Shown here: positions 12,417 through 21,306 of the stretch, piece by piece | Layout: each line of letters opens with the position of its first letter | Position numbering within the stretch: the stretch's first letter is position 1 | NCBI RefSeq assembly: GCF_019084545.1 | Contig: NZ_JAHREP010000010.1 | Location: 62,001 to 126,000, forward strand | DNA length: 64,000 nucleotides | Origin: Marinobacterium ramblicola | GTDB taxonomy: Bacteria; Pseudomonadota; Gammaproteobacteria; Pseudomonadales; Balneatricaceae | Direction: 5' to 3' | Notes under the pieces: generated by a model | The model's input: only the letters and a program-made list of their open reading frames with translations | What the model was told of the DNA's origin: nothing | Databases searched by the model: none | Made by a program: the position numbers and the translations under genes

Positions 12417-13475
12417 TCAGTTGTGCATCAGATGCTGCTGGTAAGCGTCGCTGCGGCGGTACTCGCCCGGTGTCATCCCGGTCCAGCGCTTGAACGAGCG
12501 GAAGAATGCAGAAGGCTCGTCAAAGCCCATCAGTTCGGCCACATCGTTGATCGACAGCTGCGGCGATGTCATATAGTGCAGTGCGGCCGCCCGACGACAC
12601 TCATCCTTGATCGCCTGGTAGGAGGTCTCCTCCTCCAGCAGACGCCGCCGCAGTGTCGATACCGACAGGTTGAGTGCCTTGGCCACCTCCTCGGCACTGG
12701 GCAGCTCGCGACTGAAATCCTTGCCGATCAGCGCCACCACCTGCGACTTCAACGACGGGTCATCATTGACCATGGCGATCAGCTGGAAAGGTGCGGTCTT
12801 GAGGAAGTTGCGCAGGCTCTCCTCGGTCTGTACCAGCGGTTGATCCAGGTAGCGGGCGGGAAAAACGAAGGCATTTTCGTGCTGCTCGAATTTGAGTTCC
12901 GACTGAAACAGCTTGTGGTAGATCTCCAGATCCGCGGGCTGAGCAAAGGTGAAATAGGCGGCCTTCAACTCGATCCGGGTACCGAGCAGCCAACTGATGA
13001 AATGGTGCCACATCGACAGCGAGGTACGGATCCGCTCGGGCGGCTCACTGGCCAGAAAGGCATCGAAGTCGAACTCCGCGTTATCGGTGGCGGCAAAGGT
13101 GATCTTGGCATAGCGCCCCTTGCGCACCAACACCGGTTTGATCTCGGCACCGCGACAGATCTCGTGAAACGCACTGGCCCGGTAGATCGCCTTCTCCAGC
13201 GTCTTACAGTGGATAATCGCGTGGCACATCATGCGAAAGGTGCCGTTGGGCACCTTGCCGCCGCTGAGCATGCCGAAATACTCATCCTGGGCGATATACA
13301 TGATGCGCTGGTAGAGCGCACCGAACCTCTCCGCACTGAATTCGGTCTGGGATTCGATCTCCTGAGGATCGATACCCACCGCATGCAGCAGCTCGGCGGT
13401 ATCGAACCCCTGGGTCCGCGCCTGCTGCAACAGATTCCTGACATATCCGGTCGGTACGGTGACGGTCCGGTTCAT
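12417..13475 (-). CDS. AraC-family transcriptional regulator (OruR-like, arabinose-binding-type N-domain)
   Basis: This is a 352-aa regulator. Its N-terminal domain of about 190 aa resembles the PF12625 type found in OruR/ArgR-like AraC proteins (LLHAVGIDPQEIES, YFGMLSGGKVPNGTFRMMCHAIIHC). The C-terminal domain has two helix-turn-helix motifs, ending SINDVAELMGFDEPSAFFRSFKRWTGMTPGEYRRS. Many proteins of this subtype sense lipophilic or carboxylic ligands. It lies between the YCF48-MMPL genes, same strand downstream, and the divergent DUF1302 gene, which makes it the likely regulator of both arms. Start ATG 13475. Confidence 0.9.
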   Translation of the reverse strand: MNRTVTVPTGYVRNLLQQARTQGFDTAELLHAVGIDPQEIESQTEFSAERFGALYQRIMYIAQDEYFGMLSGGKVPNGTFRMMCHAIIHCKTLEKAIYRASAFHEICRGAEIKPVLVRKGRYAKITFAATDNAEFDFDAFLASEPPERIRTSLSMWHHFISWLLGTRIELKAAYFTFAQPADLEIYHKLFQSELKFEQHENAFVFPARYLDQPLVQTEESLRNFLKTAPFQLIAMVNDDPSLKSQVVALIGKDFSRELPSAEEVAKALNLSVSTLRRRLLEEETSYQAIKDECRRAAALHYMTSPQLSINDVAELMGFDEPSAFFRSFKRWTGMTPGEYRRSDAYQQHLMHN

Positions 13476-13715
13476 TCTGGTTCCCCCTGCACTCTCGTTA
13501 TTCTGCGTTCAATTTAATTCAGACGGATCGCTTTTGTCAGTCAAACTGCACGTGAATGTCATTGTTAATCTACCCTCCGATCCGGAATATGGGCTACAGC
13601 CTGGGGAGGCATAATTGCCCTGAAAAAGCAAAAGTCCTTTATATTCTGGAAGTTAGAAACCAAAAACAGGACCGCCCCCAGAGCCTGATAAAAATAACAA
13701 CCTCTGGTGAACGAA
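13476..13715. promoter_or_regulatory. Divergent spacer between the AraC regulator and the first DUF1302 gene
   Basis: About 240 bases, more AT-rich than the flanking genes, must hold the promoters of both the AraC gene and the DUF1302-DUF1329 arm. No inverted repeat long enough to name as an operator was seen. Confidence 0.4.
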
Positions 13716-15674
13716 ATGGAAATAAAAAACGGCGCCAATACGCCTGCTGGCCGTACCCCTTTTCTGGTTCGTCCTACGACACTGGCATTAATGATCAGTG
13801 CCGCGCTTTCACCCACTGCCCATGCGCTGCAGTTCACGCTTGGCGAGATCGAGGGGCGTTTCGACTCCCAACTCTCCGCCGGCGCCAGTTGGCGGGCCAC
13901 GGATCAGGACGCCGACCTGATCTCGGTAGCCAACGGCGGCAGCAGCAAAGGCTCGGGCAGTTACGATGATGGCGACCTGAACTTCGAACAGGGTGACATG
14001 TTCTCCCGCACCCTCAAGGGGGTGCATGAGCTGGATCTTCGCCGTGACAACCTGGGTCTGTTCCTGCGCGGCAAGTACTGGTTCGATTTCGCACTAGAGG
14101 ATGACAGCCATCCCCACGGCAATACCGTTAACGGCTATACACCCGATAGCGAACTGAGCGACGAGGGTTTTAACGATTACGCCCGGTTCTCCGGCGCCGA
14201 ACTGCTCGACGCCTACCTGTACGGCAGCTTCGACCTGGGCAGCGAAGCACAATACCCACTCGATCTGCGCCTGGGTCGCCAGGTGGTCAACTGGGGGGAG
14301 AGCGCCTTCATTCAGGGCGGTCTGAACAGCATCAGTCCGCTTGATGTCAGTGCAATACGCCGCCCCGGTGCCGAGGTCAAGGATGCCCTGCTACCCACCA
14401 ATCAGCTGTTCGCCTCCCTGGGGCTGACCTACAACCTCAGTGTCGAGGGGTTCTATCAGCTGGAGTGGGAACCCACCGCCATCGACGGCTGCGGCACCTA
14501 CTTCTCGACCAACGATTTCGCTGCCCAGGGCTGTAACGGCATTCGTGTCGCCTCCGGCAGTCTGGCCCTGCTCAACGACCAGCAGTACTTCGATACCGCT
14601 TTCACCGGCGGTGCGCTCGGCTTCGACCCGGTGGTCTATCGCAACGCCGATGGATACCGCCCGGCGGAGGATGATGGCCAGTTCGGTATTGCCTTGCGCT
14701 ACTTCGCCGAGAGTCTGAACAGTACCGAGTTCGGCTTCTACGCCACGCGCTACCACAGCCGACTGCCGATCAGCAGCGGCGTGAACACCGACACTACAAC
14801 TGCCGATCTAAGCGCCATCGGCACTGCGGCAGCAACGCAATGGATCATCAACAACGCCGCCAACCCACTGGCGCCGACACCTGCGGAACTGGCCTCCGCC
14901 CAGGCTGCCGGCACCGCGGCCGCCACAGCCGCCGGCACCGCGGCCGTGTTCCAGAGCACCTATTTCACCGAATACCCCGAAGATATCTCGATGCTCGGCC
15001 TGAGCTTCAACACCAACCTCGGCGAAATCGCCTGGTCCGGTGAGGTCTCGTTCAAACACGACATGCCGATCCAGATCAACGGCCCGCTGCTGGTCGGTGC
15101 CATCCTGACCCAGTTCTCCGGCGGTATCGGTAACTCAGCCGCCGACCAGCGCGTGGCCGATGCCGGTCCCGGCGGCACCGTCAGCGGTTACGAGCGTTTC
15201 GATGTCACCCAGATTCAGACCAGCTTCGTCAAGTTCTATGACCGCGTGCTCGGCGCCAGCCGACTGTCGCTGATCGGCGAACTGGGCTGGACCCATATCC
15301 ACGGCTTCGACGAAGGCCGCGATGCACTCAAGTTTGGCCGCCCGGGTGCCTGGGGCTACACCGCCGGCGACGACGAGGGCTTCGTCACCGCCGACTCGTT
15401 CGGCTACGTGGCCCGCGCGGCCCTGACCTATCCCAACGCTCTGGCGGGCGTAAATCTGACCCCCCAGGTCAGCCTCAAGCACGGTATCAAGGGTAACGGC
15501 CCGGAACCGGGCGCGGCGTTCCGCGAAGACGAAAAGGCACTGGGGCTGACGCTGACCGCCGACTACCAGAACCGGTACCAGATGCAGATGGGCTACACCA
15601 CCTACTTCGGTGGCGATTACAACGCCCTGGCCGACCGGGATTACTTCTCACTCAGCGCTTCGGTGTCGTTCTAA
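13716..15674 (+). CDS. DUF1302 outer-membrane-type beta-barrel protein, copy A
   Basis: This is a roughly 652-aa protein with a long signal peptide (cleavage near PTAHA) and the typical DUF1302 opening LGEIEGRFDSQLSAGASWR. It contains many short amphipathic strands and ends in a C-terminal aromatic (SLSASVSF), the signature of an outer-membrane barrel. Members are paired with DUF1329 proteins in Pseudomonas and relatives and are induced by hydrophobic substrates; an outer-membrane passage role is inferred, not proven. It differs from copy B (17261-19036) by an Ala/Thr-rich insertion of about 50 residues (14795-14955). ATG 13716 is chosen over GTG 13707 because GGTGA lies 5 bases upstream. Confidence 0.85.
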   Translation: MEIKNGANTPAGRTPFLVRPTTLALMISAALSPTAHALQFTLGEIEGRFDSQLSAGASWRATDQDADLISVANGGSSKGSGSYDDGDLNFEQGDMFSRTLKGVHELDLRRDNLGLFLRGKYWFDFALEDDSHPHGNTVNGYTPDSELSDEGFNDYARFSGAELLDAYLYGSFDLGSEAQYPLDLRLGRQVVNWGESAFIQGGLNSISPLDVSAIRRPGAEVKDALLPTNQLFASLGLTYNLSVEGFYQLEWEPTAIDGCGTYFSTNDFAAQGCNGIRVASGSLALLNDQQYFDTAFTGGALGFDPVVYRNADGYRPAEDDGQFGIALRYFAESLNSTEFGFYATRYHSRLPISSGVNTDTTTADLSAIGTAAATQWIINNAANPLAPTPAELASAQAAGTAAATAAGTAAVFQSTYFTEYPEDISMLGLSFNTNLGEIAWSGEVSFKHDMPIQINGPLLVGAILTQFSGGIGNSAADQRVADAGPGGTVSGYERFDVTQIQTSFVKFYDRVLGASRLSLIGELGWTHIHGFDEGRDALKFGRPGAWGYTAGDDEGFVTADSFGYVARAALTYPNALAGVNLTPQVSLKHGIKGNGPEPGAAFREDEKALGLTLTADYQNRYQMQMGYTTYFGGDYNALADRDYFSLSASVSF

Positions 15675-15711
15675 ACACCGTAGAGATGACCATGCGCAAG
15701 GAGACACAATA

Positions 15712-17091
15712 ATGACCATACGCTCCCTACACCGACACATCACGCCGCTGGCCCTGGCCCTGGCCCTGGCCCTGTCAGCCCCCCTGTCGTTAACAGCGAC
15801 ACTCGGTTTTGCAGCCGTCTCGGAGCAGAAGGCCAGCGAACTCGGCAATACGCTGACCCCACTGGGCGCCGAGCGCGCCGGCAATGCCGACGGTAGCATC
15901 CCCGCCTGGGACGGCGGTTTGGGACCGAATGGCGACCGCTATACAGATCCCTTCGCCGATGAACAGCCGCTATTCACCATCACCGCCGCCAATGCGCAGC
16001 AGTATGCGGACAAGCTAAGTCCGGGACAGCTGGCGATGTTCAAGCGTTACCCGGACAGTTTCCGCATGCCGGTCTACCCCAGCCACAGAACCGCCGCCTA
16101 CCCCGAGTCGGTTTATGAGCGGGTCAAGTGGAACGCCACCCACACCGAGCTTTCTGACGGCGGCAATGGTCTGACTACTTTCCAGGAGGCGATCCCCTTC
16201 CCGATCCCGCAGAACGCGCTGGAGGTGGTGTGGAACCACCTGACCCGCTACCGTGGCGGCTCCCTGGAGCGCACCTTCGTGCAGGTACCGGTGCAGGCAA
16301 ACGGTGATTTCACCCCGGTCAAGATCAATGAAAAGCTGAGTTGGCCGCAATACCTCGAGGACACTCCCGACAGCAGCCAAACCGCCAATATTCTCTCCTT
16401 CTTCGTGCAAGAGGTGCTGGCCCCGGCACGCCTGACCGGTGACGTGCTGCTGATCCACGAGACACTGAACCAGGTGCAACAGCCGCGCCAGGCCTGGACC
16501 TACAACACCGGTCAGCGCCGTGTCCGCCGCGCCCCGCAGATCGCCTACGATGCACCGGGGACCGCCTCGGATGGCCTGCGCACCACCGATAACCTGGATA
16601 TGTTCAACGGCGCTCCCGACCGCTACGACTGGACCTTGGTCGGTAAACGCGAACTCTATATCCCCTACAACAGCTTCAAGCTCGCCGACCGTGAGTTGAA
16701 ATACAGCGACATCCTCGGCAAGGGTCACCTGGTCCCGGAGCATACCCGCTACGAGCTGCACCGGGTCTGGCAGGTGGAGGCGAAGCTGAAACAGGGTGAG
16801 CGCCATGTCTACAGCAAGCGAGTGTTCTTCATCGACGAGGACAGCTGGCAGATCGCCATCGCCGATCACTACGACGGTCGCGGCGAGCTGTGGCGGGTGG
16901 CCGAAGCTCACGCCTTCCCCTATCGCGATGCCCAGGTGCCCTGGATCGCCGCAGAAGCCCTGTACGACCTGCAGTCGGGCCGCTACCTGGTGGGCAGCCT
17001 GACCAACGAGGAGGGTAAGGGTTTCGATTTCGGCCAGCGCTTCGCGTATAAGGACTTCACCCCTCAGGCGATCCGCCGCCTTGGCCGCTGA
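15712..17091 (+). CDS. DUF1329 periplasmic protein (LolA/LolB-like fold family), copy A
   Basis: This is a 459-aa exported protein: signal peptide MTIRSLHRHITPLALALALA followed by the DUF1329 body (LTPLGAERAGNADGSIPAWDGG, RRAPQIAYDAPGTASDGLRTTDN, YSKRVFFIDEDSWQIAIADHYDGRGELWR). The family is placed among outer-membrane lipoprotein-sorting-like folds with a hydrophobic cavity, but its ligand is unknown. ATG 15712 has AAGGAGA 8 bases before it, whereas the frame itself opens inside the preceding gene. It lies 37 bases after DUF1302 copy A, so they form one transcription unit. It is highly similar to copy B. Confidence 0.87.
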   Translation: MTIRSLHRHITPLALALALALSAPLSLTATLGFAAVSEQKASELGNTLTPLGAERAGNADGSIPAWDGGLGPNGDRYTDPFADEQPLFTITAANAQQYADKLSPGQLAMFKRYPDSFRMPVYPSHRTAAYPESVYERVKWNATHTELSDGGNGLTTFQEAIPFPIPQNALEVVWNHLTRYRGGSLERTFVQVPVQANGDFTPVKINEKLSWPQYLEDTPDSSQTANILSFFVQEVLAPARLTGDVLLIHETLNQVQQPRQAWTYNTGQRRVRRAPQIAYDAPGTASDGLRTTDNLDMFNGAPDRYDWTLVGKRELYIPYNSFKLADRELKYSDILGKGHLVPEHTRYELHRVWQVEAKLKQGERHVYSKRVFFIDEDSWQIAIADHYDGRGELWRVAEAHAFPYRDAQVPWIAAEALYDLQSGRYLVGSLTNEEGKGFDFGQRFAYKDFTPQAIRRLGR

Positions 17092-17099
17092 TTCCAATC

Positions 17100-17122
17100 C
17101 CGGCAGCCTATGAGGCTGCCGG
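17100..17122 (+). terminator. Strong hairpin after DUF1329 copy A
   Basis: CCGGCAGCC (17100-17108) and GGCTGCCGG (17114-17122) form a perfect 9-bp stem with a 5-base loop. There is no T-tract, so it may be a partial terminator or an mRNA 3'-stabilising structure between the two DUF1302-DUF1329 pairs. Confidence 0.5.
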
Positions 17123-17260
17123 CCTCTGTACAACTATCTGTTTCATTTACGGAACAATGCCGTTCATCTGTCACTATTGTCTTGGTATGCTTAGGCACAC
17201 TCGAACCTAAACAACCGTCGCCGAGCAGGATTGTACGTGCCCGGCGTCAGGATCAACGCC

Positions 17261-19036
17261 ATGACAATACAGAAGTATGGATTGTCGCTAGGGACTGGCG
17301 TATTCACGATATTCAGCGCTCTGTTGGCGCCCAATGCCGAAGCGTTGGAGTTCGCAATGGGCGATATCCAGGGGCGTTTTGACTCGCAGATCTCCGCCGG
17401 CGCAAGTTGGCGCGTAGAGAAACGCGATTCAAACCTGATTGCGGTCCCCAACGGCGGCACCGGCAACGGCTCTGGCAGCTACGACGACGGCAACCTTAAC
17501 TTCGATCGCGGTGACACCTTCTCCCGTACCCTCAAGGGCGTACATGAACTGGAGCTGCAGCGCGACAACCTGGGATTGTTCCTGCGCGGAAAATACTGGT
17601 TCGACTTTGCCCTGGAGCAGGACAGCCACTCCCACGGCAACATCCCCAACCGTTATCGGCCCGATAGCAAGCTCAGCGACGAAGGCTTCAACGATTACGC
17701 TAAATTCTCTGGAGCCGAACTGCTCGATGCGTTTGTCTATACCGGCTTTGACCTCGGTGACGAGGGGCAACATCCGCTGGATCTGCGCCTCGGCCGTCAG
17801 GTGGTCAACTGGGGCGAGAGCGCGTTCATCCAGGGCGGTCTGAACAGTTTCAACCCGGTCGATGTCAGCGCGGCCCGCCGCCCCGGCGCCCTGGTCAAGG
17901 ATGCCCTGCTGCCCACCAACCAGCTGTTCGCCTCCGTCGGCCTCAACGACGCACTCAGCCTGGAGGGGTTTTATCAACTGGAGTGGGAACCCACCGCCAT
18001 CGACGGCTGCGGTACCTACTTCTCCACCAGCGACTTTGCCGCCGAAGGCTGCGACGGCGTCCGTATTCCGCTGGGTTTGACCGACGAACAGTACTTCGAT
18101 ACCAGCTTCACCGGCCTTGTACTCGGTTTCGATCCGGTGGTATATCGCCATGCCGACGGCAACCGTGAAGCGGACGACAGCGGGCAGTTCGGCCTGGCAC
18201 TGCGCTACTTTGCCGACCAACTCAACGGTACCGAGTTCGGCGTCTACCTGGCCCGCTACCACAGTCGCCTGCCGATCAGCAGCGGCGTGAACACCGACTC
18301 GGGCAACGTGTTCGACGGTACCTACTACATCGAATACCCCGAGGATATCGATCTGATCGGGCTGAGCTTCAACACCCTACTGGGCGACCTCGCCTGGTCC
18401 GGCGAGATCTCGCACAAACGCAACCAGCCGATCCAGATCAACGGTCCACTGCTGGTCGGTGCAGTACTGACCCAGTTCTCCGGCGGGATCGGCAATGCAG
18501 CGGCCGACCAACGCGTCGCCGATGCCGGTGCAGGCGGCACGGTCAGCGGCTACGACCGCTTTGCCGTGACTCAGGTACAAAGCAGTCTGATTAAGTTCTA
18601 TCACCAGGTACTCGGTGCAAGTCGACTCTCGCTGGTCGGCGAACTGGGCTGGACCCATGTCCACGGCCTTGACGAGGGCGATAACGCAATCAAATATGGC
18701 CGTGCCGGAGCCTGGGGCTACAGTGCCGGCGACAGCAACGGCTTTGTCACGGCAGACTCGGTCGGTTATGTGGTGCGTTCGGCACTGACCTACTCCGATA
18801 TAATCGAGAGCACCAGCCTGACCCCGCAGATCAGCTTCAAGCACGGCCTCTACGGCAACGGGCCGGAGCCGGGCGCAGCCTTCCGCAAGGGCGAGAAAGC
18901 ATTGGGGCTGACCCTCACGTCCGATTACCAACACCTGTATCAGCTACAGATGGGCTACACCCGCTATTTCGGCGGCGACTACAACGAGTTGTCCGATCGC
19001 GACCATCTGTCGCTCAGCGCCTCGGTATCCTTCTGA
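17261..19036 (+). CDS. DUF1302 outer-membrane-type beta-barrel protein, copy B
   Basis: This is a 591-aa paralogue of copy A, aligning along nearly its whole length (GDIQGRFDSQISAGASWR start, the long WGESAFIQGGLNS block, C-terminal SLSASVSF). It has a signal peptide (MTIQKYGLSLGTGVFTIFSA, cleavage near NAEA) and the C-terminal Phe of a barrel. It lacks the Ala-rich insertion, with only a short DSGNVFDGTYY loop instead. ATG 17261 is chosen; the frame opens at a TTG 30 bases earlier, and AGGAT lies 8 bases before the ATG. The 169-base gap from the previous gene leaves room for its own promoter. Confidence 0.85.
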   Translation: MTIQKYGLSLGTGVFTIFSALLAPNAEALEFAMGDIQGRFDSQISAGASWRVEKRDSNLIAVPNGGTGNGSGSYDDGNLNFDRGDTFSRTLKGVHELELQRDNLGLFLRGKYWFDFALEQDSHSHGNIPNRYRPDSKLSDEGFNDYAKFSGAELLDAFVYTGFDLGDEGQHPLDLRLGRQVVNWGESAFIQGGLNSFNPVDVSAARRPGALVKDALLPTNQLFASVGLNDALSLEGFYQLEWEPTAIDGCGTYFSTSDFAAEGCDGVRIPLGLTDEQYFDTSFTGLVLGFDPVVYRHADGNREADDSGQFGLALRYFADQLNGTEFGVYLARYHSRLPISSGVNTDSGNVFDGTYYIEYPEDIDLIGLSFNTLLGDLAWSGEISHKRNQPIQINGPLLVGAVLTQFSGGIGNAAADQRVADAGAGGTVSGYDRFAVTQVQSSLIKFYHQVLGASRLSLVGELGWTHVHGLDEGDNAIKYGRAGAWGYSAGDSNGFVTADSVGYVVRSALTYSDIIESTSLTPQISFKHGLYGNGPEPGAAFRKGEKALGLTLTSDYQHLYQLQMGYTRYFGGDYNELSDRDHLSLSASVSF

Positions 19037-19087
19037 CCGCATGCTTCGCACTGAGCCGCGCCCCAACACCAGCAAGGAGACAGACTT

Positions 19088-20443
19088 TTGATCCCATCCG
19101 CCACCCCATGCCGCGCCCTGCTGTCGGCACTGCTCCTGTCACTCCTGCCCGGCGCGGCCCTTGCCGCGGTATCCGCGGAGCAGGCCGCCGAACTGGGTAG
19201 AAGCCTGACACCGCTGGGCGCCGAGCGCGCCGGCAACGTCGACGGCAGCATCCCCGCCTGGGACGGCGGTCTCGGCCCGAACGGTGACCGCTATGCCGAT
19301 CCCTTCGCCGACGAGCAGCCGCTGTTCACTATCACCGCTGCCAACGCGCAGCAGTATGCGGACAAGCTGAGCCCCGGCCAGTTAGCGATGTTCAAGCGCT
19401 ACCCGAACAGCTTCCGCATGCCGGTCTACCCAAGCCACCGCACCGCAGCCTACCCGGAGCGGGTGTACGAACTGGCGCGCTGGAATGCCACCCACGCCAA
19501 ATTGGCCGACGACGGCAACGGGCTCAGCGACTTCCGCGAGGTGTTCCCCTTCCCGATTCCGCAAAACGCACTGGAGGTGGTCTGGAACCACCTAACCCAC
19601 TATCGTGGCGAGGCCCTGGAGCGCACCTACATCCAGGCGGCGGTACAGAGCAACGGCGAGTTCACCCCGGTCAAGCTCAACGAAAAGGTCACCTGGCCCG
19701 CGCACCTGACGGACAGCCCCGAGCCTCAGAAGCTCGACAACCTGATGTCACTGTTTATCCAGCGGGTGCTGGCGCCGGCACGCCTGACCGGCGACGTGCT
19801 GCTGATCCATGAACCCCTGAACCAGGTGAAACAGCCTCGCCAGGCCTGGCTCTACAACACCGGTCAGCGCCGCGTGCGCCGGGCACCGCAGATCGCCTAC
19901 GATGCACCAGGCACCGCGTCCGACGGACTGCGTACCACCGACAACCTGGATCTGTTCAATGGCGCTCCCGATCGCTACGACTGGACCCTGATCGGCAAAC
20001 GCGAACTCTACATCCCCTATAACAGCTTCAAGCTCGCCGACCGCAAGCTGAGATACGGCGATATCCTGAGCAAAGGACACCTGAATCCCGAACATACCCG
20101 CTATGAACTGCACCGGGTCTGGCAGGTGGAAGCAGCGTTGAAGGCTGGAGAGCGCCACATCTACAGCAAGCGGGTGTTCTTCATCGATGAGGACAGCTGG
20201 CAGATCGCCATCGGCGACCACTACGACGGCCGTGGAGAACTCTGGCGCGTGGCGGAAGCGCACGCATTTCCGTTCCGCGATGTGCTGGTGACCTGGTTTG
20301 CCGCCGAGACACTGTACGACCTGCAGTCAGGCCGCTACCTGGTCAGCGGCCTGACCAACGAGGAGGGACAGGGTTACGACTTCAGCCCAAGATTCAATTA
20401 TCAGGATTTCACGCCGCAGGCGATCAGACGGTTGGGGCATTAA
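19088..20443 (+). CDS. DUF1329 periplasmic protein, copy B
   Basis: This is a 451-aa exported paralogue of the gene at 15712. It starts at TTG 19088: AAGGAGA is 8 bases upstream and the signal peptide (MIPSATPCRALLSALLLSLL, cleavage after ALA) begins there, with no ATG available before it. The mature region repeats the copy A blocks almost residue for residue (LGAERAGNVDGSIPAWDGG, RRAPQIAYDAPGTASDG). Divergence is concentrated in the leader and in surface segments such as WPAHLTDSPEPQKLDN. It is followed by a good hairpin at 20477-20504. Confidence 0.87.
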   Translation: MIPSATPCRALLSALLLSLLPGAALAAVSAEQAAELGRSLTPLGAERAGNVDGSIPAWDGGLGPNGDRYADPFADEQPLFTITAANAQQYADKLSPGQLAMFKRYPNSFRMPVYPSHRTAAYPERVYELARWNATHAKLADDGNGLSDFREVFPFPIPQNALEVVWNHLTHYRGEALERTYIQAAVQSNGEFTPVKLNEKVTWPAHLTDSPEPQKLDNLMSLFIQRVLAPARLTGDVLLIHEPLNQVKQPRQAWLYNTGQRRVRRAPQIAYDAPGTASDGLRTTDNLDLFNGAPDRYDWTLIGKRELYIPYNSFKLADRKLRYGDILSKGHLNPEHTRYELHRVWQVEAALKAGERHIYSKRVFFIDEDSWQIAIGDHYDGRGELWRVAEAHAFPFRDVLVTWFAAETLYDLQSGRYLVSGLTNEEGQGYDFSPRFNYQDFTPQAIRRLGH

Positions 20444-20476
20444 GACGCAACCGCTCCGATAGAGCAACCGTCAGTA

Positions 20477-20504
20477 TTGAGGGCGAGCTATCGCTTGCCC
20501 TCAA
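20477..20504 (+). terminator. Hairpin terminator after DUF1329 copy B
   Basis: TTGAGGGCGAGC (20477-20488) pairs with GCTTGCCCTCAA (20493-20504) through 12 bp including one G-U, with a 4-base TATC loop. It lies between converging genes and probably works in both directions. Confidence 0.7.
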
Positions 20505-20534
20505 TCAGTTTGGTAAGCAGGTGTAACGGCGCCT

Positions 20535-21278
20535 TTAACGGACGTAGCTGCCTGCGTACTTGGCAATTTTGCGTGACGGGGTTTTCTCCGCTACCTGGGC
20601 CAAAAAGTCGCGATAGCGAGTGGCGGCGTTCTGTCCAATCGCCTTGCACAACCAGGCGATAGTGTCTTCGGTTTCACCGTCCATTCCGCCATCGAGATAT
20701 TTTTCCTCTATCAGCTCTGCCGAGCGCTTTAACAGGCCGGCATCGGCGATATGCTCATGAAAGATGGCGCGCGCGGCCAGGCGCTGAACAAACACGTTGT
20801 TGGTGTTCAGCATCTGCATATAGGTTGCCACTTCGATACTCTGCCCCGGCTCCGGGGTTGGTTGGCCCGGCAGCAGCGACCACCACTCGGAAAACCGGGT
20901 CAGGTCGGACAGTGCCCGCTTGGCATGAGAGCGCAACTTGGAATCGCTCGCCTGCTCGCTGACAAGCGCCAAGGTCTGACGGTATTTATCATTGCCGCTG
21001 TAACCGAGGGCACGGGCATAGTGGGACATGAGTCCAGTCAGTGTGCGATCGTCAGCCTGGTACTGCTCCAGTAGACCTTGCTCAATCACATCGAACAGCG
21101 CCGGATCTGATAGCCCGGACCATTGCAAACGGCTAAGCATCTGTTGCTGCTGCTCATGGTTATTACCACCCAGCTGGCTCACATAGCTCGCGATCCGCTC
21201 TTCATTAGTCTGAAACGCCGCCACCTGCTGCGCCATACAGACGGCCACCAGGGCCAGAATCAGTTTTATACGCTTCAT
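20535..21278 (-). CDS. Exported helical-repeat (HEAT-like) protein
   Basis: This is a 247-aa protein with a cleavable signal peptide (MKRIKLILALVAVCMAQQVAA). The mature part is almost entirely helical, with repeated Ala/Leu-rich helices (LARAIFHEH, LTGLMSHYARALGY) that resemble HEAT-type pairs. No catalytic motif was recognised. It sits at the 3' end of the aryl-polyene gene row, 28 bases after the ketosynthase stop and on the same strand, so it may be co-transcribed. Whether it belongs to the pathway is unknown. Confidence 0.65.
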   Translation of the reverse strand: MKRIKLILALVAVCMAQQVAAFQTNEERIASYVSQLGGNNHEQQQQMLSRLQWSGLSDPALFDVIEQGLLEQYQADDRTLTGLMSHYARALGYSGNDKYRQTLALVSEQASDSKLRSHAKRALSDLTRFSEWWSLLPGQPTPEPGQSIEVATYMQMLNTNNVFVQRLAARAIFHEHIADAGLLKRSAELIEEKYLDGGMDGETEDTIAWLCKAIGQNAATRYRDFLAQVAEKTPSRKIAKYAGSYVR

Positions 21279-21306
21279 CTCTCAACTCCTTTTATCGAGG
21301 CTTAAT

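Noticed and set aside
14795-14955. CRISPR or tandem-repeat array
   Set aside because: The repetition is a coding Ala/Thr-rich loop inside a DUF1302 gene, without spacers.
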